Of a DNA stretch of 64,000 bases, positions 41,648-50,688 are shown one piece after another; within the stretch, counting starts at the first letter, position 1, and every line of letters begins with the position of its first letter. Under the pieces are notes generated by a model. The model was not told the origin of the DNA, ran no database searches, and saw nothing but the letters and a program-made list of their open reading frames with translations. The stretch is taken from contig NZ_BAABJQ010000024.1 in the NCBI RefSeq assembly GCF_039543385.1, forward strand, positions 1 through 64,000, in the 5' to 3' direction. The position numbers were made by a program, and so were the translations under genes. The stretch comes from Rugosimonospora acidiphila (GTDB lineage Bacteria; Actinomycetota; Actinomycetes; Mycobacteriales; Micromonosporaceae).

Positions 41648-42100
41648 TCAGATCAGGTCGGCGAGCCGGTTGAGCAGCGGGATGGCCGCGTCCAGGCGGC
41701 GCAGCTCGGCCTGGCTGTACGAGTCGCCGAGCGCCCGGATGAGCCCACCCATCACCACCTGCTCCCGGTCGCGCAGCAGCGCGCGCCCCGCCTCGGTGAT
41801 CGCGATGACGGTCTTGCGCCCGTCCACCGGGTCCGGCGAGCGGCTGATCAGCCCGCGCCCCTCCAACTCCCGGATGACCGCGGCGATCGCCTGCGAGGTG
41901 ACCCGCTCCCGGGCGGCCAGTTCGCTGGGCGCCGCCGGACCCTCCCGCTCCAGCCGGACCAGCACGGCGACCTCGGTGAAGCTCGGGCCGGCGCCCGGGG
42001 TGCTCGTGTAGATCTGGCGCAACCGCCGGGAGACGCGCCCGACGGCCACGCGCAGCTGCTGCGCGCGGACTACCGGATCGGGATCGGGGTCAGCCGTCAT
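41648..42100 (-). CDS. MarR-family regulator
   Basis: The 150-aa protein has a winged helix at about residues 40-105 (SFTEVAVLVRLEREGPAAPSELAARERVTSQAIAAVIRELEGRGLISR; wing SPDPVDGRKTVIAITEAG) flanked by dimerisation helices. It is next to the DrrAB-like exporter and the MFS exporter. Its promoter (-35 42135-42130, -10 42112-42107) is covered by an inverted repeat and gives a leaderless mRNA, so autoregulation is likely. Confidence 0.88.
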   Translation of the reverse strand: MTADPDPDPVVRAQQLRVAVGRVSRRLRQIYTSTPGAGPSFTEVAVLVRLEREGPAAPSELAARERVTSQAIAAVIRELEGRGLISRSPDPVDGRKTVIAITEAGRALLRDREQVVMGGLIRALGDSYSQAELRRLDAAIPLLNRLADLI

Positions 42101-42103
42101 GGG

Positions 42104-42135
42104 TGAAATCTGGTCTACGACGGCCAGATTTTCAA
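42104..42135 (-). promoter_or_regulatory. MarR operator overlapping a leaderless promoter
   Basis: TGAAATCTGG and CCAGATTTTCA form an inverted repeat with a 10-base centre. On the minus strand TTGAAA, 17 bases and CAGATT make a promoter whose start point coincides with the marR ATG. The operator covers both promoter boxes. Confidence 0.75.
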
Positions 42136-42159
42136 TACCCGCCGGGCCGAAGCGGCCGA

Positions 42160-43473
42160 TCAGCGGCGGGCGGTGCGCACCCGGCCGGTCGCCCAGATCA
42201 CCAACGCGATCACCGGCAGCACGCCGCCGAAGACGGTGACCGACAGCCACCCGGAGCGCTGGTAGAGCACGCCCGACACGGCGGAGGCGATGGCGCCCGC
42301 CACGAAGATCGAACCCATGAACACGGAGTTGATCCGGGCCCGGGCTTCCGGCCGCAGCTGGTAGATCTCCTGCTGGCTGAACACCTGGTGCCCCTGCACG
42401 GCCAGGTCCAGCAGCACGGCACCGGCGGCGAGCAGCAGCAGGCTGCCCCGCCCGAAACCGGCCACCGCCATCGCCACCACACCCAGCGCCAGCGCCACGC
42501 CGCTGAACCGGCCGCCGTGGCCGCGGTCGCCGAGCCCACCGGCCAGCGGCGCCGCGGCGGCACCGGCCGCGCCGACCAGCGCGAAGATCCCGATGCCGGT
42601 CTGCGACAGGTGATGCGCGTCGATCAATTCGTACGAGATCGAGGTCCAGAAGCTGCTGAACGCCGCGAACATCAGCGCCTGGCAGGCCGCCCGGCGGCGC
42701 AGGATCGGCTCGGTGCGGATCAGCTGCCCCACCGAGGCCAGCAGCTGCGGGTACCGCACGCTCGACGCCGGGCGCCGGCGCGGCAGCACCCGGACCAGGA
42801 TCACCAAGACCACGAGCATCAGCACGGCGGAGATCACGTAGATGCTGCGCCACCCCCACTGCGCCGCCACCAGGCTGGCCACGGTCCGGGCCAGCAGGAT
42901 GCCCAGCAGCAGGCCGCTCATCACCCGGCCGACCACGCGCCCCCGCTGGTCCGCCGGGGCGAGGTGCGCGGCCAGCGGGACCAGGATCTGCGCGACCACC
43001 GAGGTGAGGCCGATGAGCACCGACACCGCCAGCAGCACCCCGATGTTCGGAGCCAGGGCCGCGATGGCCAGCGCCGCGGCGGTACCCAGCAGCGTGCGCG
43101 AGGCCAGCGACCGGTTCTCCAGCAGGTCACCGAGCGGCAGCAGCAACACCAGCCCGAGGGCGTAGCCGAGCTGCGTCATGGTGACGATCAGCGCCGCGGT
43201 GCCCTGGCTGGCGTGCAGGCTGTGGGCGATCGGCGCGAGCAGCGGCTGGGCGTAGTAGAGGTTCGCCACGGTCAGCCCGCAGGCGAACGCCAGCACGACA
43301 GTGATCAGGCGCAGGCTGCGCCCGGATGGCTCGACCCCGGACGCGTTCGTCCCGGGTGCGTCCGGCGTCCCGGGTCCGTCCGCTCCGGGTGTCTGGACCC
43401 CGGAGCCGGCCGCGACCTGCCCGGGCTCCGCTCCCCGGCCGGAATCAACTGTCCTGGTAACCCCACCGCTCAT
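42160..43473 (-). CDS. MFS multidrug-type exporter
   Basis: The 437-aa protein has 12 hydrophobic segments beginning at about residue 55 (LITVVLAFACGLTVANLYYAQPLLAPIA) and the usual loop motif after the second segment (LGDLLENRSL). The first about 50 residues are a Gly/Pro/Ser-rich cytoplasmic extension. It belongs to the group typified by transporters annotated as NarK/YgaY-like sugar or drug exporters; the substrate is unknown. A perfect TetR palindrome lies six bases before its ATG, and the divergent TetR gene is the likely repressor. Confidence 0.88.
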   Translation of the reverse strand: MSGGVTRTVDSGRGAEPGQVAAGSGVQTPGADGPGTPDAPGTNASGVEPSGRSLRLITVVLAFACGLTVANLYYAQPLLAPIAHSLHASQGTAALIVTMTQLGYALGLVLLLPLGDLLENRSLASRTLLGTAAALAIAALAPNIGVLLAVSVLIGLTSVVAQILVPLAAHLAPADQRGRVVGRVMSGLLLGILLARTVASLVAAQWGWRSIYVISAVLMLVVLVILVRVLPRRRPASSVRYPQLLASVGQLIRTEPILRRRAACQALMFAAFSSFWTSISYELIDAHHLSQTGIGIFALVGAAGAAAAPLAGGLGDRGHGGRFSGVALALGVVAMAVAGFGRGSLLLLAAGAVLLDLAVQGHQVFSQQEIYQLRPEARARINSVFMGSIFVAGAIASAVSGVLYQRSGWLSVTVFGGVLPVIALVIWATGRVRTARR

Positions 43474-43478
43474 ATTGG

Positions 43479-43492
43479 AAACGGTACCGTTT
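43479..43492. promoter_or_regulatory. TetR operator between MFS exporter and tetR
   Basis: AAACGGTACCGTTT is a perfect 14-bp palindrome between the divergent starts, adjacent to the exporter ATG. A -35-like TTGGAA at 43475-43480 and a -10-like TTACGT at 43498 flank it for the tetR direction. Confidence 0.85.
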
Positions 43493-43525
43493 AGAAATTA
43501 CGTCTCCGTGAATGGAGGACCTGTC

Positions 43526-44131
43526 GTGACCGAGAACACCGTGCCCGGGCGCCGCGGGCGCCCCCGCAGCGCCCGATCCCGCCAGGCCGTCCTGGACGCG
43601 GCCGCCGACATCCTCATGGAGGGCGGGATGACGTCCTTCACGATGGAGGCCGTCGCGACGCGCGCCCGGGTGAGCAAGGCGACCCTGTACAAGTGGTGGC
43701 CGTCACGCAGCGCGGTTGCCATCGACGGCTTCTTCGCCCGGGTGCAGGAGACGGTCGCCATCGCCGAGTCGCTGCCCACCGAGCAGGCCCTGCTGTTCCA
43801 GGTGAACGCCGTGCGGGAGCTGTTCGCCGAGGATGCCTGCGGCCCGCTGATGCGCTCGCTGGTCGGCCAGGCGCAGTCCGATCCGGACATTCGTGACGCG
43901 CTGCGCGACCGGTGGCTGGCCCCGCGCCGCGAGGTCACCGAGCGGATCCTGCGCGAGGCCATCGCCGCCGGCCGGGTCCGGCCCGACATCGACCTGCCGC
44001 TCACCATCGACCAGCTCTTCGCGCCGCTGTACTACCGGATGATCTTCGGGCACGAGCCGCTGACCGAGGACTTCTGCCAGCGGCTGGTCGCCCAGGTGAT
44101 GGCCGCGGTCGAGGTCCCCGCCGAGGGTTAG
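43526..44131 (+). CDS. TetR-family repressor of the MFS exporter
   Basis: The 201-aa protein has an N-terminal helix-turn-helix at about residues 15-62 (AVLDAAADILMEGGMTSFTMEAVATRARVSKATLYKWWPSR), with the TLYKWWPS recognition helix typical of the TetR_C_11 group. The GTG follows GGAGG by seven bases. The palindrome 43479-43492 lies between it and the exporter. It overlaps the convergent cysteine-desulfurase-like gene by four bases at the 3' end. Confidence 0.9.
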   Translation: MTENTVPGRRGRPRSARSRQAVLDAAADILMEGGMTSFTMEAVATRARVSKATLYKWWPSRSAVAIDGFFARVQETVAIAESLPTEQALLFQVNAVRELFAEDACGPLMRSLVGQAQSDPDIRDALRDRWLAPRREVTERILREAIAAGRVRPDIDLPLTIDQLFAPLYYRMIFGHEPLTEDFCQRLVAQVMAAVEVPAEG

Positions 44132-45342
44132 CCGACCAGGTCGGCGACCGCCTGCACCAGCCGGTCCACGTCCCCGGGGCTGGTGTAGGGCGCGATACCG
44201 GCCCGGACGCCGCCCTCGTCGCCCAGCCCCAGCCAGCGCGCGCACTCGATCGCGTAGAAGGTGCCCGCCGGGGCGTTGACCTTCGACGCGGCCAGCCGCC
44301 GGTACACCTCGGCCGGCCGGTGCCCGTCGACCGCGAACAGCACCAACGGCGTACGCGCGGCGGCCCGCCCGTACCGGGTGACCGCCGGGATGCCGTCGAG
44401 CCCGGCCTCCAGCCGGTCCAGCAGCCCCTCCTCGTGCCGGCGCACCGCCGCCATGCTGACCCGCAGCCGGGCCGCCCGGTTGCCGGCCGAGGGCGCCAGG
44501 CCGGCCAGGAAGTCCACGGCGGCGGCGGTGCCGGCCAGCGACTCGTACGGCAGGGTGCCCAGCTCGAAACGCTCCGGTACCGCGTCGCTCGAGGGCAGCA
44601 GCTTGTCCGGGTGCAGTTCCTCGAGCAGCGCCGGGGAGGCGGCCAGCACGCCCAGGTGCGGCCCGCAGAACTTGTACGGCGAGCACGCGTAGAAGTCGGC
44701 GCCCAACGCGCGCAGGTCCACCGACGCGTGCGGGGTGAGGTGCACGCCGTCCACGTAGCACAGCGCGCCGGCCTGGTGCGCCGCCGCCGCGATGGCCGGA
44801 ATGTCCGGACGGGTGCCTAGCAGGTTGGACGCGCCGGTCACGGCGACCAGCCGGGTGCGCCCGGACAGCTGCTCGGCCACCGCCTCGACGGGCAGTTCGC
44901 CGGTCTGGCGGTCGAAGCCGACCCACCGCACCGTGGCGCCAACGGCCTCGGCGGCCCGCACCCACGGCCGGATGTTCGCGTCGTGGTCGAGGCGGCTGAC
45001 CACCACCTCGTCGCCCGGCCCCCAGCGCTTGGCCAGCGTACGGGAGAAGTCGAAGGTCAGCTGGGTCATGCTGCGCCCGAACACCACCCCGGCGACCTCG
45101 GCGCCGAGCAGGTCGGCCATGGCCTGGCGGGCATCGGTCACGATGCCCTCCGCCCGGCACTCCGCGGTGGTCACCCGGCCCCGGTTGGCCACGGCCGCGA
45201 TGAGCGTCTCGGCCATCACGGTGGCGACGTCGTGCGGCACCTGGGAGCCGCCCGGCGAGTCGAAGTGCGCCGCGCCCTCGGCCAGCGCCGGAAAGTGCGC
45301 CCGCACCACGTCGACGTCGTACCCGCGCTCGATCCCGTCCAT
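44128..45342 (-). CDS. Cysteine desulfurase-like PLP enzyme
   Basis: The 404-aa aminotransferase class V protein has HFDSPGGSQVP at the N-terminus, SRLDHDANIRPW, VDGVHLTPHASVDLRALGADFYACSPYKFCGPHLG with the PLP lysine in SPYKF, and a C-terminal domain. It matches the SufS-like family annotated as cysteine desulfurase-like (TIGR01976). No SUF genes are adjacent, so a special sulfur or selenium role is possible but unproven. Confidence 0.85.
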   Translation of the reverse strand: MDGIERGYDVDVVRAHFPALAEGAAHFDSPGGSQVPHDVATVMAETLIAAVANRGRVTTAECRAEGIVTDARQAMADLLGAEVAGVVFGRSMTQLTFDFSRTLAKRWGPGDEVVVSRLDHDANIRPWVRAAEAVGATVRWVGFDRQTGELPVEAVAEQLSGRTRLVAVTGASNLLGTRPDIPAIAAAAHQAGALCYVDGVHLTPHASVDLRALGADFYACSPYKFCGPHLGVLAASPALLEELHPDKLLPSSDAVPERFELGTLPYESLAGTAAAVDFLAGLAPSAGNRAARLRVSMAAVRRHEEGLLDRLEAGLDGIPAVTRYGRAAARTPLVLFAVDGHRPAEVYRRLAASKVNAPAGTFYAIECARWLGLGDEGGVRAGIAPYTSPGDVDRLVQAVADLVG

Positions 45343-45474
45343 CGTCCCGGTCCGCCCTTCCCGCGCTGATCCCGTTTCCGGTCGAGGCTACGGCGTGCGG
45401 CTCACACCCGCGAGGCCGAGGCCGCGTCGCCGGGGCACGGGCGAACACCCCCGACGCCTGCCGGGCGATCCGCC

Positions 45475-46080
45475 TCAGCCCTCGGCCACCCCCGGCGACG
45501 CGGCCTCGGCGCGCGCGGCCAGGGCGCGCACGCCATCGACCACGTCGCTGGCGGTCGGCGCGTGCTGCGGGTCGAGCAGCCACTGCAGCAGCACGCCGAT
45601 CAACAGCGCGGACTGCACCCCGCCGATCCGGCGTTCCATCGCGTCGTCGACCGTGTCCTCATCGACCCCGGCGATCGAGGCGGCCAGGCCGCGCCGACCC
45701 TCCCGCTGCGAGGCGGCCAGCAGCTCGCGCAGCTTCGGGTTGTGTTCGGCCTGCACGAACGCCTCGATGGACGCCAGCCACAACTGCCGGTTCGCGGTGA
45801 ACGAACCGATCATCTCGCGCCACATCGCCTCGTACTGCTGGCCGGCCGGTGCCGCCGGATCCATCGAGGCGTACAGCGCGCGGCCGACCTCCGCGCCCCA
45901 CTCCTCCATGGCCTGCGTGAACGCCGCCATCAGCAGCGCCTCCCGGGAACCGAAGTGGTACCCGATGGCGGCGTGGTTGACGCCGGCGGCCGCGGCGATG
46001 TCCCGCACGGTGGTGCGCGACCAGCCCTTCTCCTTCAGGCAGCGCAGCGCCCCGGCCAGCAGATCCTCGCGATTTCCCAT
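45475..46080 (-). CDS. TetR-family regulator next to a flavin monooxygenase
   Basis: The 201-aa protein (MGNREDLLAGALRCLKEKGW...) has a helix-turn-helix at about residues 5-50 (TVRDIAAAAGVNHAAIGYHFGSRE). The minus-strand TACGAT box lies seven bases before ATG 46080, so a leaderless mRNA starting there is preferred over ATG 46089. It is divergent from the monooxygenase; paired repeats between them are likely operators. The order suggests it represses that gene. Confidence 0.87.
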   Translation of the reverse strand: MGNREDLLAGALRCLKEKGWSRTTVRDIAAAAGVNHAAIGYHFGSREALLMAAFTQAMEEWGAEVGRALYASMDPAAPAGQQYEAMWREMIGSFTANRQLWLASIEAFVQAEHNPKLRELLAASQREGRRGLAASIAGVDEDTVDDAMERRIGGVQSALLIGVLLQWLLDPQHAPTASDVVDGVRALAARAEAASPGVAEG

Positions 46081-46110
46081 GGCGTGCATCGTAGCGCCGG
46101 CTTGACCATA

Positions 46111-46154
46111 CGGTTCATCCGATCGGTTCATCCAAGCGGATTGACCACTTGGAT
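46111..46154. promoter_or_regulatory. Candidate operators between tetR and monooxygenase
   Basis: CGGTTCATCC occurs twice (46111-46120 and 46124-46133), and ATCCAAG (46130-46136) faces CTTGGAT (46148-46154) as a perfect seven-base inverted repeat with an 11-base centre. The latter overlaps the monooxygenase promoter. Confidence 0.6.
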
Positions 46155-46169
46155 AAAAACCCCTACGGT
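46141..46169 (+). promoter_or_regulatory. Monooxygenase promoter
   Basis: TTGACC (46141-46146), 17 bases, TACGGT (46164-46169), about 35 bases before the ribosome site AAGGAG at 46199-46204. Confidence 0.65.
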
Positions 46170-46210
46170 GGTCGGCACAGGCACCGGAACGCCGACACAA
46201 GGAGTCACCG

Positions 46211-47401
46211 ATGAGCGGGAACACCAGGGCTTTGATCTCCGGCGCGGGCATCGCCGGCCCGTCGCTGGCCTACTGGCTGCGGCGCGCGGGCTACGCGGTG
46301 ACCGTGGTGGAGCAGGCGGACGGCCCGCGGGAGGGCGGCAGCGCGGTCGACTTCCGCGGCGCGCAGGTGCGGGTGCTGGAGCGGATGGGCATCCTGGCCG
46401 ACGTGCGCGCCCGGCAGACCGGCATGGGCGGGCAGACCGTCGTGGACGCCGACGGCCGGCCGATCGTCACCCTGCCGGCGCACGTGTTCAGCGGGGAGAT
46501 CGAGATCGCCCGCGGCGAGCTGACCCGCCTGCTGCACGACCGGACCAGGGACGACGTCGAGTACGTCTTCGGCGACAGCATCGCCTCGCTGACCGAGACC
46601 GACGCGGGCGTGGACGTCGCCTTCCGGCGCGGCGCCCCGCGCACCTTCGACCTCGTGGTCGGCGCCGACGGCTCGCACTCGGTGGTGCGGAGGCTGGTCT
46701 TCGGCGACGAGCGCCGGTTCCGCGAGGACACCGGCCTGTGCGTCGCCGGCTGCCTCGTGCCGAACATCCTCGGCCTCGAAAGCGGCGGCGTGCTCTACAA
46801 CGAGCCCGGCCTGGGCGTGCTGGTCGGCTCGCGCGACCACACCACGCTGGACCTGCAATTCGTGTGGACCTCACCGCCGCTGACCTATGACTACCGCGAC
46901 GTGGCACGGCAGAAGCAGATCGTGTCCGGCGCGTTCTCCGCCGCCCGCTGGCGCACGCCAGAGCTGCTCGAACTGATGCGCGACGCCGACGACCTGTTCT
47001 TCGACTCGATCAGCCAGATCGCCCTGGACCGGTACTCGCGGGGCCGGGTGGTGCTGCTCGGCGACGCGGCCTGGTCGGCCGGCCCCGGCGGTGGCGGCAC
47101 CGGCCTGGCCATGGGCGGCGCGTACACGCTGGCCGGCGAGCTGGCCACGGCGCGGGGCGACCACCGCGTCGCGTTCGCCCGCTACGAGCAGCACCTGCGT
47201 GCCGGCGTCGCGGCCGGGCACAAGCAGGCCAAGGGGGCGGCCCCGTTCCTCGCCCCGCTGACCGACAAGAAGATCGCGCAGCGCAACCGCGGCTACAAGT
47301 GGCTGTCCAAGCGGCCGCTCGCCAGCCTGTTCGCCCGGATGACCGAGAAGGCCGCGAACGCGATGACGCTCAAGGACTACCCCGTCGAGGCGTACAGCTA
47401 G
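46211..47401 (+). CDS. FAD-dependent monooxygenase
   Basis: The 396-aa protein has the dinucleotide motif ISGAGIAGPSLAYWLRRAG, the mid-chain VVGADGSHSVVRR (DG motif) and GRVVLLGDAAWSAGPGGGGTGLAMGGAY (second FAD motif). This is the class A aromatic hydroxylase/TetX-like pattern. It uses NADPH and O2 to hydroxylate a small molecule. Such enzymes next to a TetR can degrade antibiotics or aromatic compounds. The ATG follows AAGGAG. Confidence 0.88.
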   Translation: MSGNTRALISGAGIAGPSLAYWLRRAGYAVTVVEQADGPREGGSAVDFRGAQVRVLERMGILADVRARQTGMGGQTVVDADGRPIVTLPAHVFSGEIEIARGELTRLLHDRTRDDVEYVFGDSIASLTETDAGVDVAFRRGAPRTFDLVVGADGSHSVVRRLVFGDERRFREDTGLCVAGCLVPNILGLESGGVLYNEPGLGVLVGSRDHTTLDLQFVWTSPPLTYDYRDVARQKQIVSGAFSAARWRTPELLELMRDADDLFFDSISQIALDRYSRGRVVLLGDAAWSAGPGGGGTGLAMGGAYTLAGELATARGDHRVAFARYEQHLRAGVAAGHKQAKGAAPFLAPLTDKKIAQRNRGYKWLSKRPLASLFARMTEKAANAMTLKDYPVEAYS

Positions 47402-47405
47402 GGGC

Positions 47406-48605
47406 TCAGCGCTCCTGGCTGCCGTAGGCCAGCTCGCTGGCCAACACGGCGGCGCCCACCACGCCGGCCCGGGAGCCCAACTCCGACATCACGATCGGCA
47501 GGTTCCCGGTGGCCAGGGGCAGCGAGCGCCGGTACACCACGCTGCGGATCTCGGCGAGCAGGACGTGGCCCAGCCCGGCCAGCCCGCCACCGATCACGAT
47601 CATCGACGGGTTGATGAAGCTGACCAGGCCGGCCAGGACCGTGCCGACCTGGTGGCCGCCGTCGCGGATCAGCCGTACGCAGGTCACGTCCCCCTCGGCC
47701 GCGCCGTCGGCCACATCCCGCGCGCTCACCGCACCATTCGCGGCCAGTCGCTCGGCCAGGGCGGGCGACTGGCCCGCCCGCGCGGCGGCGAGCGCGTCGC
47801 GGGCCAGGGCGGCACCGCTGAACACCGCCTCCAGGCAGCCCACGTTGCCGCAGGCGCACGGCTGGCCGTGCCCGTCGAGCTGGATGTGGCCGATGTCGCC
47901 GGCGCAGCCGTCGGTGCCCCGGTACACCTCACCGCCGAGATAGATGCCGCATCCGATGCCGGTGCCGACCTTGAGGAACAGCAGGTTGTCCACCGAGTGC
48001 GCGACGCCGCCGTGGCGCTCGCCGATGGCCATGATGTTCACGTCGTTGTCCACCACCACGGGGCAGGAGTGCTCGCGGGCGAGCACGTCGCGCACCGGGT
48101 ACCGGTCCCAGCCAGGCATGATCGGCGGGGATACCGGCACCCCGTCGCGGAAGGAGACCGGACCGGGTACCCCGATGCCTATCGCGTGCAGCTGCTGGTA
48201 AGCGCCGTCGGCCCGCAGTTTGGCCAGGATCTCGCCCAGCCGGTGCAGCACGGTCTTGGGGCCGGACCGGATGTCGACCGGCTCGCTGTGGCTGGCCACC
48301 GGCTCCAGCCGCCCGTCGGTGATCTCGACGTCGATCGAGGAGGCGCCCAGGTCGACGGCCGCGAACCGCAGGTCGGGTGACAGCTCGACCAGGGTCGATC
48401 GCCGGCCGCCGCGGGAGGCGGCCGGCCCGGCCTCGCGGACCAGGCCCGCCGCGATCAGCGCGTCGATCTCGCCGAGAACCCGCGCGCGGGGGTCGGCGAA
48501 CTGGGCGGCGAGCTCGGCCCGGGACATCGCGCCGCGGTCCCGCAGCAGGCAGAGCAGGTGGTACGGGAGCGGACCGGACGCGGGCGGCGGTTCGGATGCA
48601 GCCAT
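47406..48605 (-). CDS. ROK-family transcriptional regulator
   Basis: The 399-aa protein has an N-terminal winged helix (LPYHLLCLLRDRGAMSRAELAAQF) and a ROK sugar-kinase-like domain from about residue 85 (FAAVDLGASSIDVEI), with the zinc-binding ROK signature CACGNVGCLEA and GGEVYRGTDGCAGDIGHIQLDG. Such proteins repress sugar uptake or use genes. The NagZ-like glycosidase at 51677 could be a distant target. ATG 48605 has GGAG upstream. It is convergent with the monooxygenase, four bases away. Confidence 0.87.
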   Translation of the reverse strand: MAASEPPPASGPLPYHLLCLLRDRGAMSRAELAAQFADPRARVLGEIDALIAAGLVREAGPAASRGGRRSTLVELSPDLRFAAVDLGASSIDVEITDGRLEPVASHSEPVDIRSGPKTVLHRLGEILAKLRADGAYQQLHAIGIGVPGPVSFRDGVPVSPPIMPGWDRYPVRDVLAREHSCPVVVDNDVNIMAIGERHGGVAHSVDNLLFLKVGTGIGCGIYLGGEVYRGTDGCAGDIGHIQLDGHGQPCACGNVGCLEAVFSGAALARDALAAARAGQSPALAERLAANGAVSARDVADGAAEGDVTCVRLIRDGGHQVGTVLAGLVSFINPSMIVIGGGLAGLGHVLLAEIRSVVYRRSLPLATGNLPIVMSELGSRAGVVGAAVLASELAYGSQER

Positions 48606-49092
48606 CGGACGCTCCACGGTTGGTACGGGCGGACCCTTCGGTGCCGGCGGACTGACTGGCGGGACGGACGCTAGACAAAATACCGTCGGGCCTGCCGACA
48701 GTTTCGCCCGACCGGTCAAAAGTTACCGGACGATGGTGAAAAGCGCCGCATGCTGCCCCGCCGCCGGCTGGCGCCCGCGCCGCCCGATCACGCCCTGGAA
48801 ATCCGACAACCACGCCGAATGGGCGACAACCAGGAATTAGACGGACTTTCGGGTTGTGAGCGGAGAGGATGCGAGAGACAGACACGAACCAGCTGGCGTC
48901 CGGGGAGTGCTCGCCGGCGCCCGGAACCCCGCTCGCCGCGCTCCCTGGGGCCCGCGCACCCATCCCGATTCTCCCGCCGCCGTCCCCGACCGTCGCCACG
49001 GCGGCCACCGGCGCTCCCCCGGCGACCCCGTCACGGCCGGCCCACGAGGCCCGCGTGAACCGGATCTTGTTATTCGAACGAAGGAGAGTCCA
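48606..49092. other. Divergent intergenic region, no gene seen
   Basis: About 490 bp between the ROK regulator and the secreted P60/VCBS gene. A short inverted repeat GTCGG-GCCTG-CCGAC at 48685-48699 lies near a minus-strand TATTTT and could be the ROK operator. Lower-GC sequence at 49060-49080, before AAGGAGAG, is a probable promoter region for the plus-strand gene. Confidence 0.5.
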
Positions 49093-50532
49093 TTGCGAAG
49101 ACCCGCATTGCACCTCGTCGGCCTGGGCGTGCTGCTCGCCGTTGGGGTCCCGTCCGCGCTGGCGTCGACCGCGGGGGTAGCGACCGCCGCCGCCGTACCG
49201 GTGGCAAAGCTCCCGTTCTGGGCCACTCCCGGTCAGCCGACCGAGGCCCAGACGATGCCCAGTGTCTCGACCGACTCGCTGCCCGCCGTCACTCAGGCGG
49301 AGGTCATCACCCGGGCGCAGAGCTGGCTGCACGCGCGCGACGGCGGCCCGCTGCCGTACTCGGTGTCGAGAACCTTCCAGGGGTACCGGACCGACTGCTC
49401 CGGCTTCGTGTCCATGGCCTTCGGCTGGGCGAAACCCGGGTACGTCACCTCGGAGATGGCCTCGCCGTCCATGACGACGCCGATCAGCAAGGACCAGTTG
49501 GTCCAGGCCGACCTGCTCATCAATCCGGGGATCGGCCCCGCCGGCCACGTGGTGATCTTCGACCACTGGGCCGACGCGGCGCACACCAGCTACTTCGGGT
49601 ACGAGCAGAGCGGCGACGGCGGCACCCACTACCGGCAGATCCCGTACCCGTACTTCGACGGGTACGAGATGTCGCCGTACCGGTACAACCGCATGATCAT
49701 CGGCCCGGTCACCCACCCGAACGGCGACTACGACGGCGACGGCAAGACCGACCAGTCGCTGTTCCGGCCGTCCGACGGCGTCTGGTACACCCGGTTGAGC
49801 TCCAACTTCGCGGTCGACGTGCTGCGTTGGGGCCAGAAGGGTGACATCCCGGTGCCCGCCGACTACGACGGGGACGGCAAGACCGACCACGCGCTGTACC
49901 GCAACGGCACGTGGTACATCCTCAACAGCGGCAACGGCAGCGTCACCGTGGTGCCCTGGGGCACGGGCGGCGACATCCCGGTGCCCGGCGACTACGACGG
50001 GGACGGCAAGGCGGACCTGTCGCTGTTCCGGCCATCCACCGGCACCTGGTACGTGCGCCGCAGCATCAACGCCAGCGTGCAGACGGTGGCCTGGGGCAAG
50101 CCCGGGGACATCCCGGTGCCCGGCGACTACGACGGGGACAAGCGCATGGACGAGGCGCTGTACCGGCCCTCGACCAACGCCTGGTCCGTGCGCCGCAGCT
50201 CGAACCCGGGCAGCATCCACCCGGAGGTCTGGGGCGTCGCCGGAGACATCCCCATCCAGGGGGACTACGACGGGGACGGCAAGACCGACCAGGCGCTGTA
50301 CCGCCCGTCGACCGGCACCTGGTACACCCGTTACAGCGGCAACGGCACCGCCTCGATGCTCCCCTGGGGCACCGGGGCCGACCTGCCGGTCCCCGGCGAC
50401 TACGACGGGGACGGCACCACCGACCAGGCGTTGTTCCGGCCGCCGACCGGCACCTGGTACACCCGGTTCAGCTCGAACCTGGACGTGTCGACCCTCGGCT
50501 GGGGGCTGTCCGGCGACATACCGGCGATGTAA
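49093..50532 (+). CDS. Secreted NlpC/P60-like protein with C-terminal VCBS-type repeats
   Basis: The 479-aa protein starts at TTG after AAGGAGAG. A signal peptide (LRRPALHLVGLGVLLAVGVP...ALA) is followed by an NlpC/P60-like region with the catalytic cysteine in YRTDCSGFVSMAFGW and the histidine in GPAGHVVIFDHW. From about residue 210 six repeats of about 50 residues follow, each with a DYDGDGKTD-type calcium-binding loop and an LFRPSTGTWYTR strand. The repeats resemble FG-GAP/VCBS blades and may form a propeller. It probably acts on cell-wall peptides or is a surface binder. The terminator at 50551-50588 follows. Confidence 0.85.
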   Translation: MRRPALHLVGLGVLLAVGVPSALASTAGVATAAAVPVAKLPFWATPGQPTEAQTMPSVSTDSLPAVTQAEVITRAQSWLHARDGGPLPYSVSRTFQGYRTDCSGFVSMAFGWAKPGYVTSEMASPSMTTPISKDQLVQADLLINPGIGPAGHVVIFDHWADAAHTSYFGYEQSGDGGTHYRQIPYPYFDGYEMSPYRYNRMIIGPVTHPNGDYDGDGKTDQSLFRPSDGVWYTRLSSNFAVDVLRWGQKGDIPVPADYDGDGKTDHALYRNGTWYILNSGNGSVTVVPWGTGGDIPVPGDYDGDGKADLSLFRPSTGTWYVRRSINASVQTVAWGKPGDIPVPGDYDGDKRMDEALYRPSTNAWSVRRSSNPGSIHPEVWGVAGDIPIQGDYDGDGKTDQALYRPSTGTWYTRYSGNGTASMLPWGTGADLPVPGDYDGDGTTDQALFRPPTGTWYTRFSSNLDVSTLGWGLSGDIPAM

Positions 50533-50550
50533 CAGCCCGATCAGTACCAG

Positions 50551-50588
50551 CGGGCCCCGCCCGGCCAACCCGGCCACGGCGGGGCCCG
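50551..50588 (+). terminator. Perfect 11-bp GC hairpin terminator
   Basis: CGGGCCCCGCC at 50551-50561 pairs with GGCGGGGCCCG at 50578-50588 around a 16-base loop, directly after the P60/VCBS stop. Confidence 0.75.
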
Positions 50589-50688
50589 TTCGCCGCACCG
50601 GACCCGGACCCCTCAGCGCCGCCACGTCGCCCCGCGTCCGACCTGCCCGCGCCGCCCAGTCCCGGTGCCCGCGGCGGCCTGGGGCGGG

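Noticed and set aside
47929..50625. An 898-codon minus-strand frame opposite the P60/VCBS gene
   Set aside because: The repeats of the real gene create a matching antisense repeat protein; no signal or known fold.
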